From: Tumebacillus lacus | GTDB taxonomy: Bacteria; Bacillota; Bacilli; Tumebacillales; Tumebacillaceae | Length of the DNA stretch: 64,000 bases | Assembly (NCBI RefSeq): GCF_026410385.1 | Contig: NZ_JAPMLT010000005.1 | Location: 206,777 to 270,776 of the forward strand | Reading direction: 5' to 3' | Shown: in pieces, positions 18,220 through 26,552 of the stretch | Numbering within the stretch: position 1 is the stretch's first letter | How the letters are laid out: each line of letters opens with the position of its first letter | Position numbers and translations under genes: made by a program | Notes under the pieces: generated by a model | The model's input: only the letters and a program-made list of their open reading frames with translations | Database searches by the model: none | Told to the model about the DNA's origin: nothing

Positions 18220-19266
18220 ATGAATCAACAGTTTGGCACCAACATGATGATGATGGGCGGCCTGCCAAATGCTGGCGGTCAACAACAAGGACAAGGGTTC
18301 AACTCCTTTAACCAAGGCTTCACGAATCAAGGTCAACTGCAACGGATCCATCAAAACTCCCTGTTTGGCGGGCAAGAATCCCAAATGAGCGGCAACCCGC
18401 AGGTGCAACGCATCCATCAAGCCACGATGCAAAACGGCATGATGGCGCAACCGCAATTCGCACAAAACGGCGGTTTTAACCAAGGCTTCCAAAACCAGTC
18501 GTTTAACCAAGGCTTCCAGAACCAGAACCTGCCCAATGGCGGCGGTCTGCAACAAAACCAAGGCTTCAACACCTTCCCGCAAAATTTCCAAAACCAAAGC
18601 TTGCAAAACAGCGCGCAACTGCAACGCATCCATCAAAACTCGCTGTTTGGCGGTCAAGAGAGCTCGTATTCTTCGCCGCAAGTACAACGCATCCATGAAG
18701 CGTCGATGCAAAACGGCATGATGGCGCAACCGCAAATCAACCAATACGGGCAACAATCCTTCGGTGGCGGCTTCAACCAAGGCTTCCAAAATCAATCGCT
18801 CCCGAACGGCGGCGGCCTGCAACAAAACCAAGGCTACAACCAAGCGTTCAACCAAGGCGGCATGATGATGGGCGGTCAACCGTTCACCCAATCGACGATC
18901 CCGCAACAACAGCTCGACCGCATTCATCAAGCGTCCCTCTTCCAAGGCCAGTCCCAACTGGACAATCCGGCTCTGGGGCAAATTCATCAACGCACCATCA
19001 ACGGAGAAGAAGCGAACGTCATGCGCGCAGGCTTTGGCGGCGGCTCGATGATGGGCAGCTCGATGATGGGCGGCAACATGGGCTCCCAGATGGGCATGAT
19101 GGGCAATCAAGGCGCATTCCGTGCCGTCATGAACGCGGACCAATTCACCAACCGTTTTGACTCCGAGGGTCCGAGCTCTTACCCGGCGTCGATGTACACC
19201 GGCCAAAACCAGTATGACCATGTAAACCAATCGGTCCTGAACCAAATGGTCGGCCGTCAGTTCTAA
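18220..19266 (+). CDS. Q/N/G/M-rich repeat protein with RIHQ motifs
   Basis: A 348-residue low-complexity protein, starting at ATG 18220 after GGAGGG. Half-repeats alternate: QLQRIHQNSLFGGQES (twice), QVQRIHQATMQNGMMAQPQ and its near copy with RIHEASMQ, then QLDRIHQASLFQGQ and LGQIHQRTI. The spacers are rich in FNQGFQNQ and NGGGLQQNQG. A Met/Gly tract (GGSMMGSSMMGGNMG) follows, then a unique tail with NRFDSEGPSSYPASMYTGQN. There is no signal peptide or membrane segment. The composition is like spore coat or prion-like assembly proteins. No known family was recognised. It has its own terminator. Confidence 0.8.
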   Translation: MNQQFGTNMMMMGGLPNAGGQQQGQGFNSFNQGFTNQGQLQRIHQNSLFGGQESQMSGNPQVQRIHQATMQNGMMAQPQFAQNGGFNQGFQNQSFNQGFQNQNLPNGGGLQQNQGFNTFPQNFQNQSLQNSAQLQRIHQNSLFGGQESSYSSPQVQRIHEASMQNGMMAQPQINQYGQQSFGGGFNQGFQNQSLPNGGGLQQNQGYNQAFNQGGMMMGGQPFTQSTIPQQQLDRIHQASLFQGQSQLDNPALGQIHQRTINGEEANVMRAGFGGGSMMGSSMMGGNMGSQMGMMGNQGAFRAVMNADQFTNRFDSEGPSSYPASMYTGQNQYDHVNQSVLNQMVGRQF

Positions 19267-19283
19267 GCCTTTTATTTGAAAGA

Positions 19284-19326
19284 AGAAGAGTCGGTCACCT
19301 CTCGCGGGGAAGCCGACTCTTTTTTG
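19284..19326 (+). terminator. Intrinsic terminator after the repeat-protein gene
   Basis: The stem AGAGTCGG / CCGACTCT has a long loop and is followed by TTTTTT. Confidence 0.83.
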
Positions 19327-19419
19327 TAACATCTGGAAAACAGGAAAACCCTCTGCCTGTCACGAATAGTTTGAATAACGAATCACGGACTGAAAGACAG
19401 AAGAGGGGGAGGTAGTACC

Positions 19420-19719
19420 ATGAACGAAACGCTGGTACAAATCAAAGGCACGCTGCTCACCGCGCCGACATCCTACCAGAGCATCGAGGAGGCGGACGAG
19501 ATCTTCCTCGCCCGATTTGCGCCGGAGAGTGCCGTCCTCGTCGGCGAACAGGAGGCAGCGGAGCTGTATCTCAACTTCGGCGGTCATCTGCCGGAACTCG
19601 CAGTAGGCGACACGATCACCGTCGCCGGGACGGTGGAGGAGCGCCAAACGGTCACCCGTTCCGGAAAAATGCGTCGCGGCGGCACCTTTCATTTGATCGT
19701 GCAGGATTGGAAACGGTAA
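19420..19719 (+). CDS. Hypothetical small beta-rich protein
   Basis: A 99-residue protein with GGGGGAGGTAG before the ATG. It has alternating hydrophobic strands (TLVQIKGTLLTAP, FLARFAPESAVLVGEQEA, GDTITVAGTVEERQTV), which suggests an OB-like or other small beta-barrel fold, but this is inference. No signal peptide and no motif of a known family was seen. It is in line with the next small gene, 50 bases downstream. Confidence 0.65.
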   Translation: MNETLVQIKGTLLTAPTSYQSIEEADEIFLARFAPESAVLVGEQEAAELYLNFGGHLPELAVGDTITVAGTVEERQTVTRSGKMRRGGTFHLIVQDWKR

Positions 19720-19769
19720 GTTGTGGTACACTAGAGAAGATACTTGCTATGCAGTAGGAGGAATCTTCT

Positions 19770-20036
19770 TTGACTTACAATGACAGCGCGAAATCCCTGC
19801 TCGACGACCTGTTGAGCCCGATCCCGTTCTTTGCCCGTCCGATGGCGAAAAAAGCGATCGAAAAAGAAATCTTTGCTCAAGCAGAAGCAGCCGGCCATGC
19901 AACGGTTGACGAAGACGACGTGGTGCGCGGTTACATCATCGCCGGCACGAAAAAAGACACCGACAAGGAAAAGATCAAATCGGTCCTCACTGGCAAGGGC
20001 TTCGATATTTCCAAGTACCAAGACCTGTTGGCGTAA
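19770..20036 (+). CDS. Small protein with a PCP-reductase-like domain
   Basis: An 88-residue protein whose reading begins at a TTG (19770) about 7 bases after AGGAGGAA. The centre, IPFFARPMAKKAIEKEIFAQ followed by GHATVDEDDV, resembles the small C-terminal domain of protochlorophyllide reductase subunit B (PCP_red), which also occurs alone in non-photosynthetic bacteria. Its role there is unknown. The C-terminal third is lysine-rich. It ends before a strong convergent terminator. Confidence 0.65.
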   Translation: MTYNDSAKSLLDDLLSPIPFFARPMAKKAIEKEIFAQAEAAGHATVDEDDVVRGYIIAGTKKDTDKEKIKSVLTGKGFDISKYQDLLA

Positions 20037-20052
20037 TGAGGCCAGAAAGCAA

Positions 20053-20097
20053 GAAAAAGAGCACGCTTCCCGATGACAGGGAGCGTGCTCTTTTTTG
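20053..20097. terminator. Bidirectional intrinsic terminator
   Basis: AAAAAGAGCACGCT pairs with AGCGTGCTCTTTTT between two convergent genes. Confidence 0.85.
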
Positions 20098-20106
20098 TAT
20101 TCAGCC

Positions 20107-20748
20107 TCACCGGGTGTCGATGTTCCAATACGGATTGCCGTTTGTCCCGTACGCCCGCACTTGCACAAAGCGGGGATCGAACGCTTTGCGGACAAAGATA
20201 AACCCGCGGTTGTGCGACACGTCCAGCCGGTCTTTGCGTCCGTCGCGGTAGTTGACCTCGATGTGCTCGATAAACGGATTGTACACCCGCCCGGCCAGCA
20301 CGCCGTAGCCGGGGTTGATCTCATTGTTCGGCGGGATCGCCCGCACGACCACGAGGTCTTGCGCCGGGTCGGTCACTGCCATCGGCCAGCGCGCGTGATG
20401 CACCGTGACCGAGCCGTCGGCACGGCGTCCGGCGAAGGCGAGTCCGTCATTGTTTGGCACCGCATACAGCACATACGTCCCGCCTGCGACATCCTGCGTT
20501 TGCAGCACCCGGAACTCGCTGCGCGCCTGCGCCGCCACCGGCATCGCCCGGAACAACTCCTCCTCAAACGCCCGCATATCCCCCGGACGCAACGGCAACG
20601 TGCCCGTCACCGAAGGACCGCCGATCTCTTGCACCTGCGCACGATCCGGCACCGGGGTCCCATCTGCCTGCGTACACCCGCTCACCACCACCGCACTCAT
20701 CAACGCCACTGCCGTAAAACCGGCCACACCACGATTCACCAACCACAT
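20107..20748 (-). CDS. Putative lipoprotein of unknown function
   Basis: A 213-residue protein. The ATG at 20746-20748 follows GGAGGCTG and gives an N-terminal hydrophobic segment ending in VVVSGC, a good lipobox with Cys at about residue 25, so it is likely a membrane-anchored lipoprotein. The mature part has mixed beta strands (GTYVLYAVPNNDGLAFAG, ARWPMAVTDPAQDLVVVRAI), and near the end a stretch with YNPFIEHIEVNYRDGRKD. I do not recognise the family. It is divergent from the histidine phosphatase gene. Confidence 0.72.
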   Translation of the reverse strand: MWLVNRGVAGFTAVALMSAVVVSGCTQADGTPVPDRAQVQEIGGPSVTGTLPLRPGDMRAFEEELFRAMPVAAQARSEFRVLQTQDVAGGTYVLYAVPNNDGLAFAGRRADGSVTVHHARWPMAVTDPAQDLVVVRAIPPNNEINPGYGVLAGRVYNPFIEHIEVNYRDGRKDRLDVSHNRGFIFVRKAFDPRFVQVRAYGTNGNPYWNIDTR

Positions 20749-20801
20749 ATGTAAACAGCCTCCTTCCGGAACTTGGAGTAAGTTGTGTGTAGTGTGCCCT
20801 C

Positions 20802-20830
20802 TCCACAATCTTTCAGTCTCCTGCTATAAT
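20802..20830 (+). promoter_or_regulatory. Sigma-A-type promoter for the histidine phosphatase
   Basis: TCCACA (20802-20807) and a perfect TATAAT (20825-20830) are separated by 17 bases, 34 bases before the start codon. Confidence 0.6.
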
Positions 20831-20864
20831 GGAAGACTATTCTAAATTTTAGGAGGTAAATCAC

Positions 20865-21452
20865 ATGCAGATCTTGTTGATTCGTCATGGGCAGTCGGAA
20901 GCCGACTTGCTCGATGTACACGAAGGGCGGGCTGATTTTCCATTGACGGAACTTGGCATCGAACAAGTGCACAAGATGGCGCAGCGGGTAGCGAACGAGT
21001 TCCCGCCGGAGATGATCTGGGCCAGCACGCTCCAACGTGCGAGTGAAACTGCCTCCGTGTTGCAGCGTACGGTCGGCTGTCCGATTGAGTACCTGCCGGA
21101 ACTGCGGGAGATGGACAACGGTGAGCAGGCCGGGCGGCCGATCACCGAAGGGCCGATGCCGTGGGAACTGTTGCACCACGAAAAAGTGGGCACCACCGGC
21201 GAGAGCTGGATCGAGTTTCGAGGACGCGCCGAACAAGTCTTTTCCTACATCCGCGAGCACAGCCGCCCGTACAAACGCATCGCCATCGTCGCGCACGGCG
21301 GCACGATCTCGCGTCTGATCGAGACGTTCCTGCAACTGCCGGTGATCCACAATCTTTATTTTCACACAGACGACACAGGCATCCACCTGCTGGAATACAA
21401 CGACATCGGGAGAAAGATCTCCTTCACCAACAGCACCGCTCATCTGGACTGA
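20865..21452 (+). CDS. Histidine phosphatase family protein
   Basis: A 195-residue protein with the phosphoglycerate-mutase-like signature LLIRHGQSEA at residues 3-12 (phospho-accepting His8). It also has WASTLQRASETASVL around residue 50 and VAHGGTISRLI near residue 145, which supplies the second histidine. AGGAGGTAAAT precedes the ATG. Members hydrolyse diverse phosphoesters (sugar phosphates, nucleotides, cobalamin intermediates), so the substrate cannot be told. It appears to be transcribed alone. Confidence 0.88.
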   Translation: MQILLIRHGQSEADLLDVHEGRADFPLTELGIEQVHKMAQRVANEFPPEMIWASTLQRASETASVLQRTVGCPIEYLPELREMDNGEQAGRPITEGPMPWELLHHEKVGTTGESWIEFRGRAEQVFSYIREHSRPYKRIAIVAHGGTISRLIETFLQLPVIHNLYFHTDDTGIHLLEYNDIGRKISFTNSTAHLD

Positions 21453-21530
21453 ACGACCGTTTGGAACGTTTGTTTTCCCCGTGCCCTTTCGCTATACTTT
21501 ACATTAGTAAGGAAAGGGGGATACACCCAC

Positions 21531-22727
21531 ATGTTGGATTTCTCATTACATATGCCGACGCGCATCGTGTTCGGGCGCGGCGAAGTGGAAAAGGCGGGGG
21601 CAGAGGCGGCGAAGATCGCAGGGAAAGCGATGATCGTCACCGGACGCACCGCAACGAAGAAAACGGGCGTGCTCGACCGCGTGGTCAAGTCGCTGGAAGG
21701 AGCAGGCGTCGAGGTGGTCGTCTATGACCGGATCGAGCCGAACCCGCGCACGCATACGGTCGACGAGGGCGGCCGCATCGCCCGCGAGGAGAACGTCGGT
21801 CTGATCATCGGTTTGGGCGGCGGGTCGCCGATGGACGCGGCGAAGGCGATCGCCGCCGTCGCGATGTCCGGCCACCCGAGCCACTGGTATATCGGCGGCA
21901 ACAAGACGGGCAAATGGCAAGACCTGCTGCCCGTGCAGGAAGCCCTGCCGATCCTGACGATCCCGACGCTGGCCGCCACCGGTTCGGAGGCGAACAGCGG
22001 CAGTGTCCTCACGCACGAGGAGACCAAAGAAAAAGGCGGCATGAGCGGCCCGGCTCTCTTCCCGCGCATCGCGATCATCGACCCGGAATTGACCTACACC
22101 GTCTCGCCGGAGTACACGGCGGACGGCGCGGTCGACATGTTTACGCATCTCTACGAAGCGTATCTGACCGGCGAAGAGGATGCACGCGTTCAAGACCACA
22201 TCACCGAAGGGCTGATCCGCGCCGCTGTGGAAAACGGCCCGATTGCCGTCAAAGAGCCGCAAAACTACGAAGCGCGCGCCGCGTTGATGTGGGCGTCGAC
22301 GCTGGCGTTGATCGGTCTCCCGAACGCAGGTCGCGGCGGCGCGTTCCCGGTGCACGCGATGGAGCACACGCTGTCGGCGTTTTATGACATCTCGCACGGC
22401 CGCGGCCTCGCCGTTCTGACCCCGGCGTATTTCGAGCGGGTGGCGGCAGACCGTCCGCACCGTTTGGCACGCCTTGGCCGCAACGTGTTCGGCATCCAGG
22501 AAGCGGATGACCGCGCAGCAGCCGAGCAAACCATCGCTGCTGTCGTCAACTGGTTCCAGTCGATGAACGTTCACGTTAAGCTCAGCGATCTCGGAATCTC
22601 CCGCGATTCCCTCGCTGAAATGGCGGCGGAAGCGGTGCGCGTCGGCGGACGCGGCGCTGGCTTTATCCATGCCACCCGCCAACTCAACGATAAGGAAGTA
22701 CTCGCGATCTACGAAGACAGCTTCTAA
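21531..22727 (+). CDS. Iron-containing alcohol dehydrogenase (YugJ-like)
   Basis: A 398-residue group III alcohol dehydrogenase. The NAD(P)-binding glycine motif LGGGSPMDAAK is near residues 98-108. Metal ligands are visible as Asp in DGAVDMFTHLYEAYL together with its His, and the two His of HAMEHTLSAFYDISHGRG. The sequence is closest to the NAD(P)H-dependent butanol dehydrogenase/YugJ type, which reduces aldehydes. GGAAAGGGGG precedes the ATG. It is a single gene with its own terminator, 78 bases after the phosphatase gene. Confidence 0.92.
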   Translation: MLDFSLHMPTRIVFGRGEVEKAGAEAAKIAGKAMIVTGRTATKKTGVLDRVVKSLEGAGVEVVVYDRIEPNPRTHTVDEGGRIAREENVGLIIGLGGGSPMDAAKAIAAVAMSGHPSHWYIGGNKTGKWQDLLPVQEALPILTIPTLAATGSEANSGSVLTHEETKEKGGMSGPALFPRIAIIDPELTYTVSPEYTADGAVDMFTHLYEAYLTGEEDARVQDHITEGLIRAAVENGPIAVKEPQNYEARAALMWASTLALIGLPNAGRGGAFPVHAMEHTLSAFYDISHGRGLAVLTPAYFERVAADRPHRLARLGRNVFGIQEADDRAAAEQTIAAVVNWFQSMNVHVKLSDLGISRDSLAEMAAEAVRVGGRGAGFIHATRQLNDKEVLAIYEDSF

Positions 22728-22749
22728 GGCAGGTTCTTACTGTCATTCA

Positions 22750-22779
22750 CCACTCGACCATATGGTCGAGTGGTTTTTT
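22750..22779 (+). terminator. Perfect palindrome terminator
   Basis: CCACTCGACCAT and its exact complement ATGGTCGAGTGG form a 24-base palindrome followed by TTTTTT. Confidence 0.85.
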
Positions 22780-22840
22780 CTTGCATCCGCCAACCACTCG
22801 CGCGTATGATAAAGAAAAGAGCATAAAGGGGGAGTGTCGC

Positions 22841-23134
22841 ATGGAAAAACGCCTGTCCTTCATGGAGACCTACAAGCGCGACCACCAGCACCCCGTCAAC
22901 AAACTGACACACGCGATCGGCATCCCGATGATCGTCGTCTCGCTGCCGCTCGTCTTTTGGAGCTGGCAATGGGCGCTCGTGCTGTTTGTCGTCGGCTGGA
23001 TCTTTCAATTCGTCGGCCATTACTTCGAAGGCAACCCGCCGTCTTTCTTGAAAAATCCGATTTTTCTGTTAGTAGGACCGTTGTGGATACTCAAACGGAT
23101 CTGGGGTGCAGCGACGGGCAAGCCGTTGAAATAA
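22841..23134 (+). CDS. DUF962/Mpo1-like membrane protein
   Basis: A 97-residue protein starting at ATG 22841 after GGGGGAG. It begins with MEKRLSFMETYKRDHQHPVN and continues with two closely spaced hydrophobic segments and the pattern FVGHYFEGNPPSF near residue 66. These are hallmarks of the DUF962/Mpo1 family (yeast YGL010w, an Fe-dependent dioxygenase of fatty-acid alpha-oxidation). The conserved His residues fit that chemistry, but bacterial function is unproven. The 97-residue length is at the short end of the family. Confidence 0.85.
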   Translation: MEKRLSFMETYKRDHQHPVNKLTHAIGIPMIVVSLPLVFWSWQWALVLFVVGWIFQFVGHYFEGNPPSFLKNPIFLLVGPLWILKRIWGAATGKPLK

Positions 23135-23140
23135 GAAAGC

Positions 23141-23194
23141 AAAAAAAAGAGACTCGACGGTCACAGCACAGCGACCATCGAGTCTTTTCTTTTT
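23141..23194. terminator. Bidirectional intrinsic terminator
   Basis: AAAAGAGACTCGA...GGTC pairs with GACCATCGAGTCTTTT between convergent genes, with T runs on both sides. Confidence 0.82.
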
Positions 23195-23196
23195 GC

Positions 23197-24399
23197 CTAC
23201 AGACGAGCGGCCAACAACCGCTCCGCATGCGCCAATACGTCCGGCGCACTCTTCCCGGCCGACCCGCCGCCTTGGGCGAGGGACGGGTTGCCGCCGCCTT
23301 TGCCGTCGATGAGGAGCAGGGTCTCTTTCAGCAGTTCGTTCATCGGTACCATGACCTCGCCGCCGCGGGCAAAGACGAGCTGCGTCTTCTCGCCGCCGGT
23401 CACCAGCAACGCCACCGCCTGCGGGTCGAGCGAGGCGATGCGTTGGCCGAGGCGTTGCAACTCCTGCATCGAGCGGCCTTCGAACGCCTTGGCGACGAGG
23501 AGGACGCCGTTCTGGTCGCGGGCGGCGGCGTACAGCGTGTCCGCTTCCGCCTCCAGCAGTTTGGCGTTGGCTTCGGCCAGCGCTTTTTCCAGCTCTTTGC
23601 GCTCTTTCAGCAGGCGAGCCACGCCGTCCGGCAGCTCCGCTTCGCCTGCGGTCAGATGGCGGGAGAGTTGGCGCAGCACGATCTGTTTGTCGGTCATCGC
23701 CTGCCACGTCCGCCAGCCGCAGACAAACTCGACGCGCACATTGCCTTTGTATTTCTCCCAGCCCAAGATCTTGATCATGCCGATCTCGCCCGTTCGTGCC
23801 GGGTGCGTGCCGCCGCACGGGCTGTAGTCAAACCCGTCCACCGTCACGATGCGGATGTTTTCCGTCACGGACGGCGGTTTTCGAAGCGGCATCCGGGCCA
23901 GTTCTTCCTTGTCGACAAAGCGGCAGAGGATCTCGCGGTCTGCCAGCACGATCGAGTTGGCCAGCCGCTCCACCCCTTCCGCGATCTCCTGCGTCAGATC
24001 GGGCAACGTGATGTCCACCGTCACCACCTCGCGCCCGAGGTGAAAGCCGACCGTCTCGCCGTCGAACAACTGCTCAAACGCCGCCGAGAGGATGTGCTGT
24101 CCCGTGTGCTGCTGCATGTGATCGAAGCGGCGCGTCCAATCGATCCGCCCTTCGATGGAGAGCACATCGAGCAACGGCGCGTCCAGGCGGTGACGGATCT
24201 CGCCGTCCACCTCTTCCACATCGACCACCTGCACGCCGTTCAGCGTGCCGAGGTCGCACGGTTGTCCGCCGCCGGTGGGGTAGAACGCCGTCTCGCTGAG
24301 CACCACATACGGCGTGTCGTTCGGTTCCGTCCCGTGACCGGTCACCGTGGCGGTAAACTCGGTCAGATAGGGGTCTTCATAAAAAAGTTTGCGCGTCAT
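23197..24399 (-). CDS. Alanyl-tRNA editing protein, AlaX-L type, with DHHA1 domain
   Basis: A 400-residue protein. It has a threonyl/alanyl-tRNA second-additional domain with zinc ligands HTGQH (His98, His102) and CGGTH (Cys195, His199), and the editing-site entrance FYPTGGGQP at 39-47. A coiled region and a DHHA1 domain follow, ending in GKGGGNPSLAQGGG. AlaX proteins hydrolyse Ser- or Gly-mischarged tRNA-Ala in trans. The ATG at 24397-24399 follows GGAAAGGA; an upstream ATG 30 bases earlier is less likely. The aminotransferase gene ends 41 bases upstream, so the two probably form an operon. Confidence 0.9.
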   Translation of the reverse strand: MTRKLFYEDPYLTEFTATVTGHGTEPNDTPYVVLSETAFYPTGGGQPCDLGTLNGVQVVDVEEVDGEIRHRLDAPLLDVLSIEGRIDWTRRFDHMQQHTGQHILSAAFEQLFDGETVGFHLGREVVTVDITLPDLTQEIAEGVERLANSIVLADREILCRFVDKEELARMPLRKPPSVTENIRIVTVDGFDYSPCGGTHPARTGEIGMIKILGWEKYKGNVRVEFVCGWRTWQAMTDKQIVLRQLSRHLTAGEAELPDGVARLLKERKELEKALAEANAKLLEAEADTLYAAARDQNGVLLVAKAFEGRSMQELQRLGQRIASLDPQAVALLVTGGEKTQLVFARGGEVMVPMNELLKETLLLIDGKGGGNPSLAQGGGSAGKSAPDVLAHAERLLAARL

Positions 24400-24440
24400 C
24401 CAGCAAAACGTCCTTTCCTCATCACCCAAGCAACACCTGA

Positions 24441-25634
24441 TTATCCTTCCAAAATTCCCGATTCCTTGATCCGGCGCACGACCTCTTGAAGCCGTTCGAC
24501 CGGCTGCACCAGCGCGATCCGCACATAGCCGCGCCCTTGCTCGCCGAACGCTTCGCCAGGGATCACGCCGACCCCGGCCTCGCGCATCAGACGGAACGCA
24601 AACTCGCGAGTGTCGACCTCATACGGCAGTTTGGCCCAGACGAACATCGTCGCCGCCGGTTTGTCGACCGTCCAGCCGATCTCCGCCAACCCGTCCACCA
24701 GTGCGTCGCGGCGCGCTTCATACGTTTTCGCCATTTCTTTCAGATAGGACTGATCCCCGGTCAACGCCACCGTCGCCGCATGCTGCACCGGGCCGAACAC
24801 GCCGTAGTCGATGTTCGATTTCAGCATCGCCAAAGCGCCGACCACTTTTTCATTGCCGACCAAAAAACCGATGCGGCTGCCGGCCATCGAGAAGCTCTTC
24901 GACATTGAGTGGAACTCCACCGCGATCTCACGCGCCCCTTCGACCTGCAGGATCGACAGCGGGCGATAGTCGTCAAACGTCAGCTCCGAATACGCCAGAT
25001 CGTGGACGAGGATGATCTCGTTTTCCTTGCAGAACCGAATTGCCTTTTTGAAAAACGCTTCATCTGCCATCGCCGGAACCGGATTGCCCGGATAGGCGAG
25101 CAGCATAAATTTGGCTCGACGGCGCGTCTCTTCCGGGATCGCGTTGAAGTCGGGCAAAAACCCGTTGTCTGCCAAGAGCGGCATCCGCGCGATCTCACCG
25201 GACGCCAGGTACACGCCCGCCTCGTACACCGGATACGCCGGGTCGGGCAGCAGCGCGACATCGCCAGGATTGAGCAGAGCGGCGGGCAGGTGCGAGAGGC
25301 CGTCCTGCGAGCCCATCAACACCAGCACTTCCTTCATCGGATCGAGTGCCGCCACCCCGTCAAAGCGATTGCCGTACCAGTCGGCAAACGCCTGACGCAG
25401 CGTCGGAAAGCCCTGCTGATGCGCGTAGCCGAACGCGTTCGGCCGGAGGACCGCGTCGATCAGCGCCTGTTGCACGTGAGCGGGCGGCGGCAGGTCGGGC
25501 GAGCCGATGCCAAGGTCGATGATGTCGCGGCCTTGTGCGATCAGGGAGTGCTTGAGATTCGCCATCTCGGTAAAGATCGAGGAGGACAGAAATTGCAACT
25601 TATCGGATTGAATCGAACGTTCGGTCAAAAACAT
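24441..25634 (-). CDS. Class I/II aminotransferase (LL-DAP aminotransferase-like)
   Basis: About 397 residues of fold-type I PLP enzyme, starting at the ATG 25632-25634 after AAGGGGA. Visible motifs are IDLGIGSPDLPPP near the N-terminus, PDPAYPVYE, the Asp/Tyr pair in VHDLAYSELTFDDY, and the PLP lysine in HSMSKSFSMAGSRIGF. The sequence is of the LL-diaminopimelate aminotransferase/PatA-like group found in Bacillales, where many act on other amino acids such as N-acetyl-LL-diaminopimelate or aspartate. Substrate not determinable here. It is upstream of the AlaX-like gene on the same strand. Confidence 0.9.
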   Translation of the reverse strand: MFLTERSIQSDKLQFLSSSIFTEMANLKHSLIAQGRDIIDLGIGSPDLPPPAHVQQALIDAVLRPNAFGYAHQQGFPTLRQAFADWYGNRFDGVAALDPMKEVLVLMGSQDGLSHLPAALLNPGDVALLPDPAYPVYEAGVYLASGEIARMPLLADNGFLPDFNAIPEETRRRAKFMLLAYPGNPVPAMADEAFFKKAIRFCKENEIILVHDLAYSELTFDDYRPLSILQVEGAREIAVEFHSMSKSFSMAGSRIGFLVGNEKVVGALAMLKSNIDYGVFGPVQHAATVALTGDQSYLKEMAKTYEARRDALVDGLAEIGWTVDKPAATMFVWAKLPYEVDTREFAFRLMREAGVGVIPGEAFGEQGRGYVRIALVQPVERLQEVVRRIKESGILEG

Positions 25635-25762
25635 GGAAACGATTCCCCTTCCGGTCTGTATCAAGCCTGTTACGAAATTCGGTTCAGCGGTCTGCGAATC
25701 CTTCCCTCTTATGGTAGGATGGAAAAAGAAATAAGGGAAGAGTCAAAAGGAGAATTTCATCC

Positions 25763-26545
25763 ATGAATGATGTGGTCAAATATGAAAAAATCGCCGACGA
25801 GCACCTGGCCGTCCTGCGCATCGATCGCCCGGAAGCGAGCAACGCCATCTCCACAGCCGTGATGGAAGGACTGGCAGCCGCTCTCGAACAGGCGCGTCAG
25901 GATGACGATGTGCGCGCTGTCATCCTGACCGGCACCGGCGACCGCGTGTTTGTTTCCGGCGGCGACCTCAAAGAATTTCACGCCGACCTCACCGACGAAG
26001 AGCGCGTCTACGAAAAAATGTCGCAGATGCGCCGCGTCCTCGAGACGATCCACCTGTTCCCCAAACCGGTCATCGCCGCTGTCAACGGTGCGGCTCGCGG
26101 CGGCGGCGGGGAAGTCGCGTCCGCCTGCCACTTCCGCGTCGGAGCGGACACCGCCACCGTCGGATTTATCCAAGTCAAACTCGGCATCGCGCCCGGCTGG
26201 GGCGGCGGCGTGCTGCTCTCAAAGATCGTCGGTCGCCAAAAAGCGCTGGCCCTGATCCTGCGCGGCGACATCATCGACGCCCGCGCCGCGATGGAGCTCG
26301 GATTCTTTGATATCGTCTGCCCGCAGGACGAGATCCTGCACTACGCCCGCATGTACGCCAAACCGCTGACCGCCAACTCCCCGAAGGCCGTGCAGAGCCT
26401 TCTGCGCCTGCTGCGCGAACAAGAGAGCCTGCCCGTCACCGATGCGATGGAGCGGGAAAGTCGCCTCTGCGCCCAGCTCTGGGGTACCCCGGAGCACGAC
26501 GCGGCCGTCTCCTCGTTCCTCTCGCGCAAAGCCCGGAAGGAGTGA
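25763..26545 (+). CDS. Enoyl-CoA hydratase/isomerase superfamily protein lacking both catalytic Glu
   Basis: A 260-residue crotonase-fold protein: LRIDRPEASNAIS near residue 18, the oxyanion-hole stretch FVSGGDLKEFH at 62-72, and AARGGGGEVASACHFRVG near 112. By hand alignment with rat enoyl-CoA hydratase, the positions of Glu144 and Glu164 read Gln (FIQVKLGIAPGWGG) and Ala (KALALILRGD). It is therefore probably not a hydratase; isomerase, decarboxylase, thioesterase or a non-catalytic role are open. AAAGGAG precedes the ATG. Its stop is 7 bases before nurA, so it is in the nurA-herA operon. Confidence 0.85.
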   Translation: MNDVVKYEKIADEHLAVLRIDRPEASNAISTAVMEGLAAALEQARQDDDVRAVILTGTGDRVFVSGGDLKEFHADLTDEERVYEKMSQMRRVLETIHLFPKPVIAAVNGAARGGGGEVASACHFRVGADTATVGFIQVKLGIAPGWGGGVLLSKIVGRQKALALILRGDIIDARAAMELGFFDIVCPQDEILHYARMYAKPLTANSPKAVQSLLRLLREQESLPVTDAMERESRLCAQLWGTPEHDAAVSSFLSRKARKE

Positions 26546-26552
26546 GACGCCC

